A stretch of DNA of 64,000 nucleotides from Sclerotinia nivalis (GCA_029531795.1 JAPEIS010000009.1:558001-622000), one strand, 5' to 3'. Positions 43,323-55,874 are shown, counted from the stretch's first letter. Numbers and translations: made by a program. Notes: generated by a model from the letters alone, not told the origin.

Positions 43323-45958
43323 ATAGAAATGCAACATTTCAAAAAACGAGATGTCATTATAAGACTACCATAACTTTTTGGATCTAAGATAAAGTATGTA
43401 GGCTACTGAAGTACCTAGTTTCTCGCTATCCTTATCAAGACTTGCAACAAAAGAGAGAGGTGAATCTTGATAGGTGGATGAAGAGATAGATATCCTGGTA
43501 CGATATGCGATGAAAGAAGGTGAGAATGTGAGGGAGGGGATAGCTTAAGCTGGGTATTTGATAAAGTACTAGACTAGTATAAATGTTCCTTAGAGTAAAT
43601 ACTATATTTCCAAACACCGGTCCACCAGTCATCTGATGAGAAAGGGAAAGGTGCCACATTCTGACACTTACTTCATGAATTTTTCAAGAAGAATGAAAGT
43701 CTTTAATTGGTAATAAGATTTTCAAACTCACTTGACATATACACTAAGCAAATAAGGTTTATATTGGTAGATTTGTTAAAGTTGTTTTAAGTGGCGGATC
43801 CTGGTACGATTTGCAACATAATTCTTTGGAGAAGAAAGAATCATTGTGGTTGGTGGGAAGGGTTATCATTTCACTTGGAATATAGTACTCGGTAAGTGAA
43901 TAAAGTTTCTGTTGGTTCATACCAGTTGACTTTGTAGAGAAAATATATGTCATGATATACTGTGAAGGATTGAGATAGATTTAAGTAGAAGGAGAAAGGG
44001 AGACATATCCTTGTATCGTAACGTATCGATATGCAACAAAACTTTTCAGGTTGAATGGATGGTTGGGGTTGAGTTGTTAGATGGTTAGATAGCTACACTT
44101 AAGTATGTACCCCTAAGCTGATAGTTTTGTGCTTGAGCGTGTTTTGTACTATATTGTGCTTGAGAAACATGAAACACAGTAGGAAGACCAAGTCTGATTG
44201 GTTTTAATCCCTTCTATCTTAAACTGCAGGTTTTTGGTGGTTAGAGGAATGCTGAAAAACAAGTGTTGAACCTAGGTAGCCTATAAATAGGAAGGGCTTA
44301 CCGTAGATATGACATGCAACATAAAAATGGAAGAGTTGATAGTGGTACAGAATTATATGGGGCCTAAGGTTAAGGGGGTTTTAAGTAGATTGATTAAGAG
44401 AAGAAAATCAATTTGCAGTGGGTGTGAGATTCAATCCCTAGCTGTTGCTGTTGTTTCTAGAATATCTAAGGAGACAACTAGTCAAATATTGTTTTGATGA
44501 CTTTATGGATTTTTGGACGATACATTGCCTGGACCCTGGTAGGGTATTCCAGGGCCGTGGAAGTTTTTCAAGAGTTTGCTCCAACATATATAGGAGAAGT
44601 AGACTATGTTCTTCACTCAGAATGATAATGAACCGGAGACTCTGGGATCTTTCAGCTCCCAGGGAGTAAGAATTTTCGAACGCAGGATGGTTCAGCTGAC
44701 TAATTTGAAATGAAACGGTGTCAGAAGCAGCAATGTGGCATGATGGAAGGAATATATATGAAGAAAACGATGGGGATCCAAAGATAGCCTCTAATCGAGG
44801 AAAGAATCAATCAAGGTATTTCCAAATACAAATTCGCAAGATTATTAAAGATCAAAGATCAAAAGGAGGAGGAACCATCTTGGTGCATGGTTTAGACTTT
44901 TGTGTAACATCTTGTTGTACATATATATATTCAAATGTAATGAAGTCATGACACTGTGCAATGAAGGGCCAGCATTTTATACCCATCCTAGTGTGTATCC
45001 TAGAATGCATCCTCCTTCCCACCATCACCCCAGCGTCTCTTACCCCTGCTCTTGGATAGAGTTTCGAGACCCTGGACATCTGGTAGCAATTTCTATTTTG
45101 GCAAAGGGAGTGACGGGAATTGGTTTTATATATGTTGCGCATTAGATGACAATCCTCTGACTAACCTAAAATAGTTAGACCATAGAAAAAGTTGGTATCC
45201 ACTATCCACTGGCGTCTCGATGTTAATTTTATACATAATTACTAAAATCAATTGAAATCCTTCTATATGAGCTCATTCATTTTTATCGCTTTCACATTTG
45301 CTTTCAGACTTTTTCGGTAAAACCAAGTTGATTAATGGAAAGATAGACACCGCTTTGCTGCCTCAAGAGTCAACGCAATGTCCTAATACTTGTGATTCTC
45401 CTTGAAAGCACCGATCATTTACCAACCCCGACTCATAAGCTTGAGTACAATTAGGAAGTGCTTTTATGGCAGATACCTTAAAGTGAGAGGTCTAGGAAAT
45501 GCGTAATGATCATATTTATCGAAATCGCATATACATTAAATTATTGGTTGTAGCTCTTCCATCACGATTATTCTATATCCGATGCAAAATTATGTACCGT
45601 TCGGGTTTTTTGACCTAAAAAGTCAGCTAGTGCTGACATGCGTCTATGTGTGTTTATCCACATGGGCCTCTGAATACCCGCCTGCATCAGGATTGTTTCT
45701 TTTATTTATTCATGAGCTGAATTAAAGTTGTTGCTGACGGCGCCTAGTAAGGTGGAGGCGGTGGATCTGTGACAGCCATTGCTGACAGGATCAAGAGTGG
45801 AGGGGTGAGAGCTAATATTTTATGGTATATTAATTAGACAACAAAAAGGACGGCACTGCCGCCGTGGTTTTTTATATGGTTTTCCAACAATTACTTTTGA
45901 AGATTTCGACCTTGCGAAGTTAACCACGTAGCGGTCAGATATCCCAGTTCTAAGCAAG
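43323..45958. other. Gene-poor AT-rich belt
   Basis: No supported gene. Short frames at 44309-44497 and 44900-45145 have no family content. CCTGGTACGAT-like motifs near 43495 and 43800, and a looser match near 44010, hint at degraded repeat copies but alignment by eye is too weak to call. A small hairpin GTCAGC-TAGT-GCTGAC lies at about 45620-45640. Confidence 0.4.
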
Positions 45959-47228
45959 ATGTCGACAACTACGAGCGCCTCAACTGCATCTATAACCTCA
46001 GCTCCGAGCCATCTAGTGGGTCCATTGACCACGACGTATACACCTTTGGGCTCCGATTGTAGTCAGATTTTCTGGGCTCAAAATCCAATTAATCACTGGC
46101 TGGCTTTTGGTGGTATTGGTACTGGGAGCACGACTTGCATGCCGAGCGGGTTCAACCGTGAAACAGCATGTAAGAACATGACCCTATTTCGATTCTCGTT
46201 CTTTCTCACCTTAATCGTCATTCGTAAAATGATCACCTTGCTTGAAGCCTATTGCTCAGGTTTTCAGGCTTATCTGGACACATTCTGCATATTTTCATTA
46301 AAGAATACTATAATTTTGTATTGATGAATCAGGCAAGCTAACATATATCAGACTATTATTCCCCAGGGATTTGCCCTACCGGATACAGCGCCGCGTGCTC
46401 GTCATTTTCCAAAGGTTCGAGTGCTACCAAAACCGTAGCCACCTGTTGTCCCACGTATGTAGCGCGACTCAGAACGCAATTGATCATTGGGGTCTGACAA
46501 AAAATCACAGAGGTTATACATGTTTTGCGGATAGGCCTTCAGATCAAATTTATGGGTGTACATCCTATTTTACGGAAGATGCAACATTATCTATCAATAG
46601 TGTACTGTTCAATACAGTTACTGCGGCGAGCACAACATCTTATCCAGTGATCTACGCCAGCACGAGAATAACTGTCACATCGGGAGTTAACAACGTGGCC
46701 GCGTATGGCATAATCATAGAAAGAGCTTCAGACGATCCGACATGGGAATCAAGCACAACGTTATCTTCTACACCCTCTTCAATTGCATTACCAATTGCAA
46801 GTGGATCTATTACTCTCGTCTCCGCAACTTCATCTTCAAGCAGCACATCATCAGCGCCACATTCAACATCAACATCATCAACATCATCAGCACCATCGAG
46901 CACGGGTTTAAGCACCAGCGCCAAAGCTGGAGTAGGAGTAGGAGTTGCCCTCGGTATCCTCCTCATTAGCGCGGTAGCTTTCCTTTTATTTAGAAGGTCA
47001 CGAAGACGCTCTGAAGGGTCACATCCTGTTCCTATTGCGGGGAATGAAGCACCGACGGAATATTATGAAAAGTTTAATGATGGCCCACGATACAACGACC
47101 CTTCGCATATTTCAGAAGCTCCTTCTACTACGCTGTATCAGCGGGGAGGGGAATTGCATGGAAACGATATGTCCTATGAGTTGTTGGGAAGTTCGACGCC
47201 GGTGAAACAGGGAAGAGAGCGGGAATAG
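45959..47228 (+). CDS. Single-pass cell-surface protein, Cys-rich ectodomain and Ser/Thr-rich stalk
   Basis: Exons 45959-46169, 46367-46454 and 46511-47228 encode 338 aa. The first 180 residues carry about ten cysteines in patterns common to fungal ectodomains (CMPSGF, WICPTGYSAACSSF, TCCPTGYTCF, GCTSYF). A Ser/Thr-rich stalk with SSTSSA-type repeats follows, then a hydrophobic helix at about 241-263 (GVGVGVALGILLISAVAFLLF), the stop-transfer RRSRRR and a short cytoplasmic tail. There is no N-terminal signal peptide, which suggests a type III orientation or a missed upstream exon. The layout resembles fungal wall-stress-sensor-like proteins, but no named family is recognised. Both splice joins restore Cys-containing motifs. 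Confidence 0.82.
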
Positions 47229-47755
47229 GAAGACTCAGATTGGGAGGAATATGAATTGTATGGTTTGATGTGTCTCCGGGGATTTAGAAACGTCTGGCAC
47301 TTGAGATTTCGCTGGGGCAAAAGATATATCCAGCTGGTCAGAATCTCGGCGGGTAATATCCCGGATCGGTCAGAGGATGTTCAATCATTTCGTTGTTTAC
47401 ATATACCACGTATACGGTTTTAATGATAAGAAAATAAAGACAATGAAAATGCCAATACGACATTTCAAAAAAATGGCATAAAGATGGGACTTCACGTGCG
47501 GAGTATTGCGTTGAAGCCTGATGGCAATTGCTCCGCAAGTGAGTTGGTTTCCTGAAACTGGCGATTGCGATCGACGACAATTACTTGAGATGTTTGAAAT
47601 GTGATTATGTAGATGACAGCGAGCTAGAGCCCTGTTAATGAAATGAATGGATTCCCTAGCAGAATTGATATGCATCTCCCATATGAGAGATGGGGGATGG
47701 AGTAATACCGGGGATAGTTTTTTATTCACCGCTTTCGGCATTAAAACCTCATAGT
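47229..47755. other. Intergenic
   Basis: 3' flank of the surface-protein gene and upstream sequence of the CYC2-like gene. Antisense frames here lack support. Confidence 0.5.
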
Positions 47756-47833
47756 CCAATTGAACGGTCTAACCTAATTAGGTCACCGCCTTAATACATT
47801 CAGGGCTCAATATCGCCTAACTAGGCTTAGGCG
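47756..47833. mobile_element. Internally deleted relic of the 63-kb MITE
   Basis: CGGTCTAACCTAATTAGGTC, then CGCCTTAATACATTCAGGGC and ATCGCCTAACTAGG match the left arm, adjacent body and right arm of the element at 63060-63226, with the middle missing. It lies 71 bp upstream of the CYC2-like start codon. Confidence 0.65.
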
Positions 47834-47904
47834 TTTCCGCTCGGAGCCATCGACAACTTAGTTCCTTGACAAACATCTTTTTTTCACATCCTCAATATCT
47901 CCCA

Positions 47905-49071
47905 ATGCGACGGCAAAATCTCCTTCCTGCTGCGGCACGATTATGGCCAAAGCCTTGGTCTGGCTACAGATCCCCAGCACATACCGCAAAATGTCCTCCT
48001 GCACGCATATTTGGACGCCATTTCATGTATCTTGGTTCAACCCCTCCAAAAAATCCAATCATGACGGCCGGAAAAGCACCGCCACCTGGGAAGCCTCAAA
48101 ATAGAGCTATATTATTTATATGTGAAATTGTTTTCTTAGGAATCCTTTTGTATGCATTGGAGAAGGCGAAAAGTACCGAGTCAAATCAGAAAATTTCTTC
48201 GAGTCCATTTGACTCTCCTCGATTCACCAAGTTTACTATAATTTCCGAGGAAAATGTCTCATCGACAAGTAAGCTTCTGACGATCAGACCTAAGACAACC
48301 GTAAAGTCTGATCCTTATGTGGCATATTGGGAGAATGGTCTCTGGTCAGTGGAGTTCAAGCAACCACTGTTACAAATTGCTCGGTCGTACACGCCATTGC
48401 CACCTGATGAAAACGCCGCGAAGGGAGATCTTCGTTTCTTGATTCGAAAAGAACCAAATGGTGAAATGTCGAATTATCTGTTTGGATTGCAAGCCAATTC
48501 TGAGCTTGAGCTTCGAGGCCCTCATGTTGAATTTGACTTGCCACAGGATGTGGAAGAGGTTGTTTTCTTGGCGGGTGGAACGGGAATTGCTCCTGCTATG
48601 CAGGTTGTTCATACCTTACTGGAAGCGCGAAAGTCGGATGGCAAACGACCACGGGTTCGTATCATATGGGCAAATAGGAGAAGGGAAGATTGCGTCGGGG
48701 GTGAGATGCATACACCGGTTTCGGGATCGGATACACTCACATTAGACGGTGCTGGTTTTATAGTGCAGCAATTGCAAAAAATCCAGCAAAAATACCCAGG
48801 AAACCTCCAATTAAATTATGTTGTGGATGACGAGGGAACATTCATTGATCAGAGGATGATATCGCAAGCCATGCAATCCAGTTCTGAGACAATGTACGGA
48901 TCAGTTACAGCGAAAAGTAACTCAAAGTTACTTTTCGTATCAGGACCTGAAGGTTTCATAAACCACTTCGCTGGACCAAAAAAGTGGTGGAATGGCAGAC
49001 AAGAACAAGGAGAACTTGGAGGTATCCTTGGCCGTATGGGTGTTGGAAACTGGAAGGTATTCAAGCTTTGA
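47905..49071 (+). CDS. CYC2: Mitochondrial flavoprotein, Cyc2-type (cytochrome c maturation)
   Basis: Single exon, 388 aa from the first ATG at 47905. The N-terminus is Arg/Ala-rich without acidic residues, a mitochondrial presequence. A membrane anchor lies at 69-84 (ILFICEIVFLGILLYA). The C-terminal half is a ferredoxin-reductase-type FAD/NAD(P)H module: FAD-binding R160-S-Y-T-P, DLRFLIRK, and the nucleotide motif FLAGGTGIAPAM at 221-232. In yeast, Cyc2 is an inner-membrane FAD protein of the intermembrane space that helps heme attachment to cytochrome c. Presequence, single anchor and reductase module in this order match it. A general cytochrome-b5-reductase-like enzyme remains possible. 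Confidence 0.85.
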   Translation: MRRQNLLPAAARLWPKPWSGYRSPAHTAKCPPARIFGRHFMYLGSTPPKNPIMTAGKAPPPGKPQNRAILFICEIVFLGILLYALEKAKSTESNQKISSSPFDSPRFTKFTIISEENVSSTSKLLTIRPKTTVKSDPYVAYWENGLWSVEFKQPLLQIARSYTPLPPDENAAKGDLRFLIRKEPNGEMSNYLFGLQANSELELRGPHVEFDLPQDVEEVVFLAGGTGIAPAMQVVHTLLEARKSDGKRPRVRIIWANRRREDCVGGEMHTPVSGSDTLTLDGAGFIVQQLQKIQQKYPGNLQLNYVVDDEGTFIDQRMISQAMQSSSETMYGSVTAKSNSKLLFVSGPEGFINHFAGPKKWWNGRQEQGELGGILGRMGVGNWKVFKL

Positions 49072-52003
49072 CAGCCGTCTTTCATGGGAGATGCGACCAA
49101 GGGCCTGATATGTTGTACGACATGCATTAATGCGACATATATCATTCTAATCACCTCTGATGCTAAATATCTACCCAGACAACATTCGAGATTTGACCCT
49201 GCGCTTTCTATGATGAAGAACATCTTATCTCCATCATTCTTTCAAGATCGAACGTGGCAGTCTGGACAATATATAGCAAGTGTTTCGGTTTCGGTTCGTG
49301 ACGACACAGGTGGTTTGAAGATGTGTGTATTGTTGGGCTCTGGATCCATGTCTGCGGTAATGATTCTGTGAGTGAACAAGCGATGTAAGTGTGAAATGAA
49401 TGGACGTTAAATCAATCAATCAATCAATCAAGTGTGAAATGAAACCCTATTCTGTCATCTTTTCCCACACTACGCTGCCATGAGTGGCGTGATCACATAT
49501 TTGCCCTCTCAATACCTCAGTTGACGGTGATGGAATACCTCCTACATGGAGAATGAATGAATCCATCGTAATTTCTATCATCTCATTTCCACTATTACCA
49601 TGCTCTCAGTCCTACTTTCAGAATACAATTCGACTCCCCAAGAATACATATATTTGGAAGTTCTTTCCCAATCTCGTAATCTTAAATGAGGAGGGGCAAA
49701 AATCTTCGCTAGAGTAGATCCTAAATTTCAATTACGCCAGCTTTCAGCATGGCTCTCTACGATAGAGAGAATACAGAGAGTAGTGATTATATCTTCGTAG
49801 TCTTCTAACCATTCTCCAATTTTTCATCCTCAAGTTCTTGGATTCCGGCTGAATAAATTTTTGGAAAGAGATGTTGACAGTTCAATCATATTTGGTTGAG
49901 ATGTTGGTTTCGGAAAGATTTTACTTAACGTGCTGTACCTACTGGGTATTTTGCTGGTAATGTTTCCCTGTTGAACGTCTAATATGGGGCGCGTTGTGTG
50001 CATTTTGACTTGATATTGGTTCATGTCGTAGAAGTTCTGTTTATTGGCTCCGTCTTATCGATGTTCATCAGTACCGAAACTCAAAGTAAGCAATTCGAAC
50101 TCGTGCGCGGAGACTGCGTTCAGAAGGTTACACCAAAATATCAGAGATCTGTAGGTAATTACTAATAGGTATCCAAATACCACATTTGGTTACATCCCAT
50201 TCCTTTCCATTACTATTACTCCCCGGCTCTCACCATAATTTCCGCTCGTTCAGCGCCAGCCCGCTGCATTTTAACCTTCTGATCAGTATAAATATCATCT
50301 CATCTACAAACGCGTTTCTCCCTACCCATCTATTTCCCAACAAAACCCTTCTTTCACATACTCTCCTAGGTACTTGGTGTCTATCACATAACCTTGGGCG
50401 TAGTACGAGTTTTAAATGATGAATCTACGATATGCTAGTTTCTGGTTTTGAGACAGGAGGCAGGAGGCAGGATATTGGTGTGGAATATATAGGTGGATTT
50501 GCGCAGGTGTCGGGACTGTGACTTACGGTTTGGAATACATCGAGCCATACGCAAATGTGCGTGGTGAAAGATTGGGGGGATAGATCGTCAGACGATACTA
50601 CGTAGCTAGAGTGGTTGATAATAAGTTAGGTGCTAGCTAAGCATCTATACGTGTCGATTCCGGTGGTTGTTCTCTATGGCTTTATGAGTTGACGGTAGGA
50701 GTCATTAGCAGAATTCAAACTTTGGAATCTATCATTGATATGAATGTACTGGGTTCGGCTGAGTCTGTGAGATTTAGTGTAAGTGGGTGTAACATTCATG
50801 ATAATGCCATCCTTGATCACGAGATTTTGTGAGAGAGAAAAGAAGATGTGATTGATGCTGGGATTATGAGATCGAGTTCTGAGTGAAGGTGGTAGACAGT
50901 GATAGGATATTTCTGGACGTGGTGGGAATGGAAGGTAATTGTTTATATTTCTGAGGCGGCTTCGGAGTGGTGAGATATTATCGGATTTCGAGAAATGTGA
51001 TTTGAGGAAATGTAATCTTTTGAGATGGATGGCGGTGTCTAGATACTATATATGAACTTGACGGCAGAGTAAACTTATCAGTGTTATTAAAAGAATTCAC
51101 AATTTCAAGAGTGAAAGTCAAAGATAAAAATCTGGCAGCTCCTCTTATCATTTTCGGCACCGAGGGGCCGGACTCAAAACTTGTAAGATAAAACATACGA
51201 TCGGTTAAGATCATCCGATCGATCGCTTTCAAGATTACCGGATAGAAGCCGAATATTCTGAAGATTCCGATAAAGGAAAGTAAACCGAGTGAGTACCGGT
51301 ACCGGCAATTCATACTGATCATGACAATATGATTGATGGAAAATCAACAGATGAAGAGGTTAATGCCCCGCTCCCTCTCCTCATTGAATGATATTGGGAG
51401 GGGTTATTTATATAGTGCTTTTACTCCAATTACTCCATATATATCTTGTATTATATCTAGATAAGTATATCTAATATACAGAGTTTCAGACTCTGTGGGT
51501 AGTATTCATGCGTTATATGCGTGGATGGCATTAGGTTATGATGGATGGTACGATAATTGATGCCGATAGATTGCCGATAGATCGTTGAGGGGTTATAAAC
51601 TAATAATAGTTGTGGATGCGAAGAGTGGAGAGTGGACTGACTACCTTAGTGAAGATGTAAGAACTAAACCTTAGTTTACGGAGTAGTCCCGGCACTTATT
51701 ATTAGTCCATCAATTTATTTATTAGTCGCTTCTTCGTTTACTCTGTACGTTAGTCAGGTTCACAATATTATGGTTGGTCCAAGTCAGATAATTATGCTGC
51801 TTCCAATACACGTGATATTATATGAAATAAGACAAAGCAATATCGCGCCGTGACTCCAAACCAAGCAACAATAAAACCAAGATGACTATGATCAATGATC
51901 CGATCCGCAAAAATCATCAGGGCAAGCATGGAACTTATATCGCAAAGCGAAACGAAACCCTCCACCCCCACATCCTAATTCATTTTTAAAGAAAGGAGAA
52001 AAA
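49072..52003. other. Long intergenic region
   Basis: No supported protein or RNA gene. It contains the minimal retroposon insertion at 49401-49429. Short frames such as 49084-49371, 50186-50419 and 50978-51322 show no family content. Confidence 0.5.
49401..49429 (+). mobile_element. Retroposon copy 4: 29-bp 3'-end-only insertion
   Basis: TGGACGTTAA plus an (ATCA)n tail is all that is inserted, between perfect 14-bp direct repeats AAGTGTGAAATGAA (49387-49400 and 49430-49443). The inserted bases equal the extreme 3' end of copies 1 and 2 (TGGACGTTAA, ATCA tail), lacking only a few A/T bases. This is an extreme 5' truncation. Confidence 0.75.
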
Positions 52004-54169
52004 TCATTGCCTCAACCTCGACAAAGCCTTTCCAGCCTTGATAAACACACGACCAGCCACTCCAGCTACGGTTTTCAAACCCCCCGCCAAACCTTTGGCA
52101 GTCTCCAACCCAACCTCGTAGCTGCCCGAATAATAGCTATAGCAGCCTACCACGACAACCGAACCCACGGACATCGCTCTCCAAGGAGCATTCTCCACCC
52201 CGTGCATAACTACCTCGGAAGTATATCGAGTGTATTCGGTGATTCGAGTATGAGTATACTCACTTATTCGGGTATATTTAGTATGCCGAGTATAATGGGA
52301 CCAACTGCTAGAACTGCCACTGCCACTGCCCCCGCTTCCGACATCCCGTGTTTGTGTTCTTCCATGTTCGCTGTGTCGAGGAGATTCGGTTCGACGTGAA
52401 TGTTCTCTTTCCGAGGTAGCTTCGCGACGTAGATATTCTCTTCCAAGAGGAGCTTCCTTTTGAGGTGGGTATTCGATTTCCGAGGTAGCTCCGCTTCGAC
52501 GTAGATATTCCCTTCCCAGAGGAGCTGCTTCCTTTTCAGGTGGATGTTGATTTTCCAGAGTAGCTATCTTTTTAAGATAATGCTGCCTTGCTAGAGCAGC
52601 TTCCGTTCGAACTAGATGTTCTGTGTCCAGAGAATCTCTGCTTCGACGTTGGCGTTCTCTTTCCAGAGCAGCTTTCTTTCGAATTAGATGTTCTTCCTCC
52701 AGAGCAGCTCTGCTTCGACTTTGACGTTCTCTTTCTACAGCTTCCTCGTGTAGACGCAGACGTTCTATTTCTAGAGCTTCCTCGTTTCGACGCAGACATT
52801 CTCTTTCTAGAGCTTCCACGTTTCGACGTATCCGTTCTCTTTTCGCTTCTTCGATTAGACGTTGACGTTCTTTTTCGGCGGCAGCTTCTTCGATTAGACG
52901 TCGACGTTCTATTTCTTGAGCTTCCTCGTTTCGACGTCGATGTTCTATTTCTTGAGCTTCCTCGTTTCGACGTCGACGTTCTATTTCTTGAGCTTCCTCG
53001 TTTCGACGTCGACGTTCTATTTCTTGAGCTTCCTCGTTTCGACGTCGACGTTCTTCTTCCATAGCAGCTTCTTCGATTCGACGTAGCTGTTCTTCTTCCA
53101 TAGCTCTTTGATTAAAAGTCTCCTGCTGGTGGGCAGCGTCTTCGGCGTCAAAGCTTGTGAGTCTCATGTCGTGGCCTGGTGATGCGAGTGAGGCTGAATG
53201 CACCGTTGTGATTGATGCGGCTCGGGACCGCCATGTCATTTCTGATCGCATTGATCCATGACCAGGGCTGTGCTGCTCAAGAATTGGACTCCGGAGTGAT
53301 CCTGTAGAGTTGCTTGCTTGACTGGTTGGTGAACCCTGAGGCGGGGAACTTGGACGATATTGGGGATTTAGGGGATTGGGCCGAGTAAAGGCTGCCATGC
53401 GCTGGGCGGGTCCAATGGATGATGAAACATTAGGTACATCAACTTGCATAAATCGTGCTTCCAGGGTCTCGCTGTTGTAAAAATTTGATGGAGTTTCTGC
53501 ATTCATATAACGCATCGTTGCTCCGTATCGCCCCACGTAGTTTGTATGCTCATATGTAGCTGCCTTCAACCCCATAAGTTGCATCAAATAGTAATAGCTC
53601 TGTTCCGAAAGCCTCCTATCGTACGCAGGTACACCTATCTTTGTGCTGAATAGTGAAGGTGAGACCTCATAAACGTGCCCCAAAGAGACGTGAGATTGTT
53701 TGCGCAGTTCTCCAGTTTCGAGGTGTAATCCATTATATAAGTCACGTTGTTCTGTTGATGAGGCTGAAGGCTCTTGGTAGATTTTGATACGGGCGGAAAA
53801 GTTTTTAGCTTTGCTTGCTTTTGAAGTTACCTCGAGGTAATTGTTAGCTGAATGTATGTGCTTGTTATGCTTTTAGGGGGATTTCACCTTTCCAACATGA
53901 CACCTGACTTCTCCGTTATCCGTTTTGAAGATATTCAAAACCACAAGATGATGCTCAGATCCATTCTCATCCAATTCCGAATTGTTGCACGGGCATTGAG
54001 GCATAATGCACCTGGCACTTATAGCGCCTTCCTTCTGTTCTGGCATCCATACGATGCATCCGACGCAGAGTTGCTCGATCAACACAGGTTCCCGTGTAGC
54101 CTTCTTATTCTGTGCTCTGCCTTGCTTTTGATAAGCACTCGACTCCGGTAGGTCTCTGATGGAAGCCAT
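52004..54169 (-). CDS. Repeat-rich coiled-coil protein, unknown function
   Basis: Exons on the minus strand are 54169-53888 and 53830-52004 (57-nt intron with a perfect GCTAAC branch), coding 702 aa. Residues 1 to about 190 form a compact domain common in fungal proteins (GCIVWMPEQ, HHLVVLNIF, VTSKASKAKNF, LRKQSHVSLGHVYEV). A Pro/Ser linker follows. About residues 285-500 are an Arg/Glu-rich coiled coil built on a 12-residue unit, RRRNEEAQEIER. The tail has HTKYTRISEYTHTRITEYTR periodicity and a hydrophobic C-terminal segment (SVGSVVVVGCYSYY...). The start codon is chosen because the longer second-exon frame lacks an ATG and the splice joins two conserved blocks. Function unknown. Confidence 0.82.
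52904..53047. repeat. Four 36-bp tandem repeats inside the coiled-coil gene
   Basis: Four consecutive 36-bp units differ by a single base (GATG for GACG in unit 2) and encode 12 residues each on the minus strand. Flanking sequence has older, diverged units. Copy number is likely to vary between strains. Confidence 0.9.
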
Positions 54170-55413
54170 TCTATTGTCAACAACCACAATGGGAAAAAAT
54201 TTTGATACACGAAACAATAAAAAGAGAGGGCATTTTTCATCTTTAAAGCAATCTTTACTTCTATAATGATTTTCAGCCTCCGGTGATGTAATAAAGCAGG
54301 TATCACTGTATCGGTGCATTGATGACCAATAGATTTTGCGGTGCCACGAAAGCGAGGTTACATTGAAGTACAGCACCTGCGGGCATTCCGTAAAAAGCAA
54401 TCTTTGGAACCACACCGAACTAGTAAAACAGGGGACTTGATGTAGCACTACTTTCAACTCCTTGAAAATATGCAGATAAAAACTCCCCAAAATTTTTTTC
54501 AGCTGATGTTATGATGTAACATGCGAACGAAATGGAGAGAATGCAACGCAGAAAAGTGCATTTTTCGCGCCCAAAAACGCATACGTGTACGGAGGAGACT
54601 TGGGTAGGTTAATTGTGCAAAGAGTGGGATAGATTTCACCGTTATTCAGAGCCTCATGTTCCGACGGAGCTGTGTCCAAATAGCAGAACTTTCTGCTATT
54701 CGCGGAGAGGGTTAAATCGGACGTCATGAGAACAATTGACCCTCAACAAGTGTTCTGAAGGGTCCTAGCAAGCTTCTTTTTTCTTTTTCTTTTTCTTTGA
54801 TTTCTAGATTGATACATTTTGGCTGAATTCCGATTTATGGTCTTATCTATCTATAAATGGAATAGAAAGATTAGATTATTATGAGACAATTTGGTGGTGA
54901 TAAGGTGATTAAGGTTAAGGTGATGATGATAGAAGCGAATTCTTTTGAAAACTACCTAGTACCTACCTACCTAGTACCTACCTACCTAGTAGTACATACA
55001 CATTTACCCCCCCCACTCATGCATCAAGCCACATCCATCCAGACTCCACACTCTTCAATTCCCAAATAGGAAGGAACCTTAGTCTAACCGTTGGTCTACC
55101 GAGTCTGCCGCTTGACCAACAGTGGGGTTGTTGTCTCAGTTCAGGTAAAAAATTCCGAAAGAGCCTCAACATTTCCCCAGTTAAAAATGATTCAACTGCC
55201 GCTAAAAATTAAGCATCCCTGCTTAGTCTGGTGGAGTTTACCAAATCAATACATCGATGCAGTTTCAGATAAAACTCGGTGAGCATGGTGGAACTCACGG
55301 TAAGCTTAATTATTCGAAAACCAAAAATCTTGCAGCCGCTTCACTCCGAACTCTTTTCACTCATATCACCACCCAATCAAACAAGCGAAATTTAACTCCG
55401 CAAACTCTCCAAA
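54170..55413. other. Intergenic
   Basis: Upstream region of the coiled-coil gene. Contains an ACCTACCTACCTAGT-type repeat at about 54951-54992 and a C/T run at 54776-54800. No gene is supported. Confidence 0.5.
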
Positions 55414-55874
55414 GATGTCTGAACGACTAGGTGGTTTCACGAAGCCAGTCAAATACATTTGAAAATCTTCCCCTCCATTGGGAGATTGTATCCGACAACT
55501 GCATGACCGAAAAACTCCATAACATGCTTCTCGCCCTAAAATCGGGCGTGGACCCCAACGAAGAAGATCACGCACCACGTGAGGAAAAAAGTATGGGGCG
55601 GCCACTCCATTATGCTACCGATACTACGCACTTCTATTTCATGCGTCAATATGAAAATCTCCCTATTGTGGAGTTGTTGAAGTATGGTGCTGATCCACGG
55701 ATACCGGGGATGGGGGATTGTGGGCATCGCCGCTGGAGGATCTGAGGTGGGTGTTGGAGACTGATTCGAGAAACTTTGATTAGAGGGATATGCAGTTTTT
55801 GAGAGCGGCTTTGGTGGCGATGGAGGTGAAGGCGAGGGAGTTGGATGATGAGTTTTCTTTGTTTCGGGGATGAC
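55414..55874 (+). pseudogene. Ankyrin-repeat-like gene remnant
   Basis: Pieces in different frames resemble an ankyrin-repeat protein: MSERLGGFTKPVKYI from 55414, then KLHNMLLALKSGVDPNEED, GRPLHYATDTTHFYF and PIVELLKYGADPRIPGMG (each with the ankyrin G-D/ADP and PLHYA signatures). After a frame change near 55720 comes SPLEDLRWVLETDSRNFD, an in-frame TAG, and MQFLRAALVAMEVKARELDD. At least two frame changes and one stop break it. Some breaks could be unrecognised introns. Confidence 0.5.

Noticed and set aside
43435..44100. Possible tandem degenerate repeats around CCTGGTACGAT motifs
   Set aside because: Similarity between the segments is limited to short motifs by eye. Boundaries could not be defined.
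52588..53064. 158-codon plus-strand frame (LPRFDVDVLFLE repeats)
   Set aside because: It is the antisense shadow of the 36-bp coding repeat in the minus-strand coiled-coil gene.
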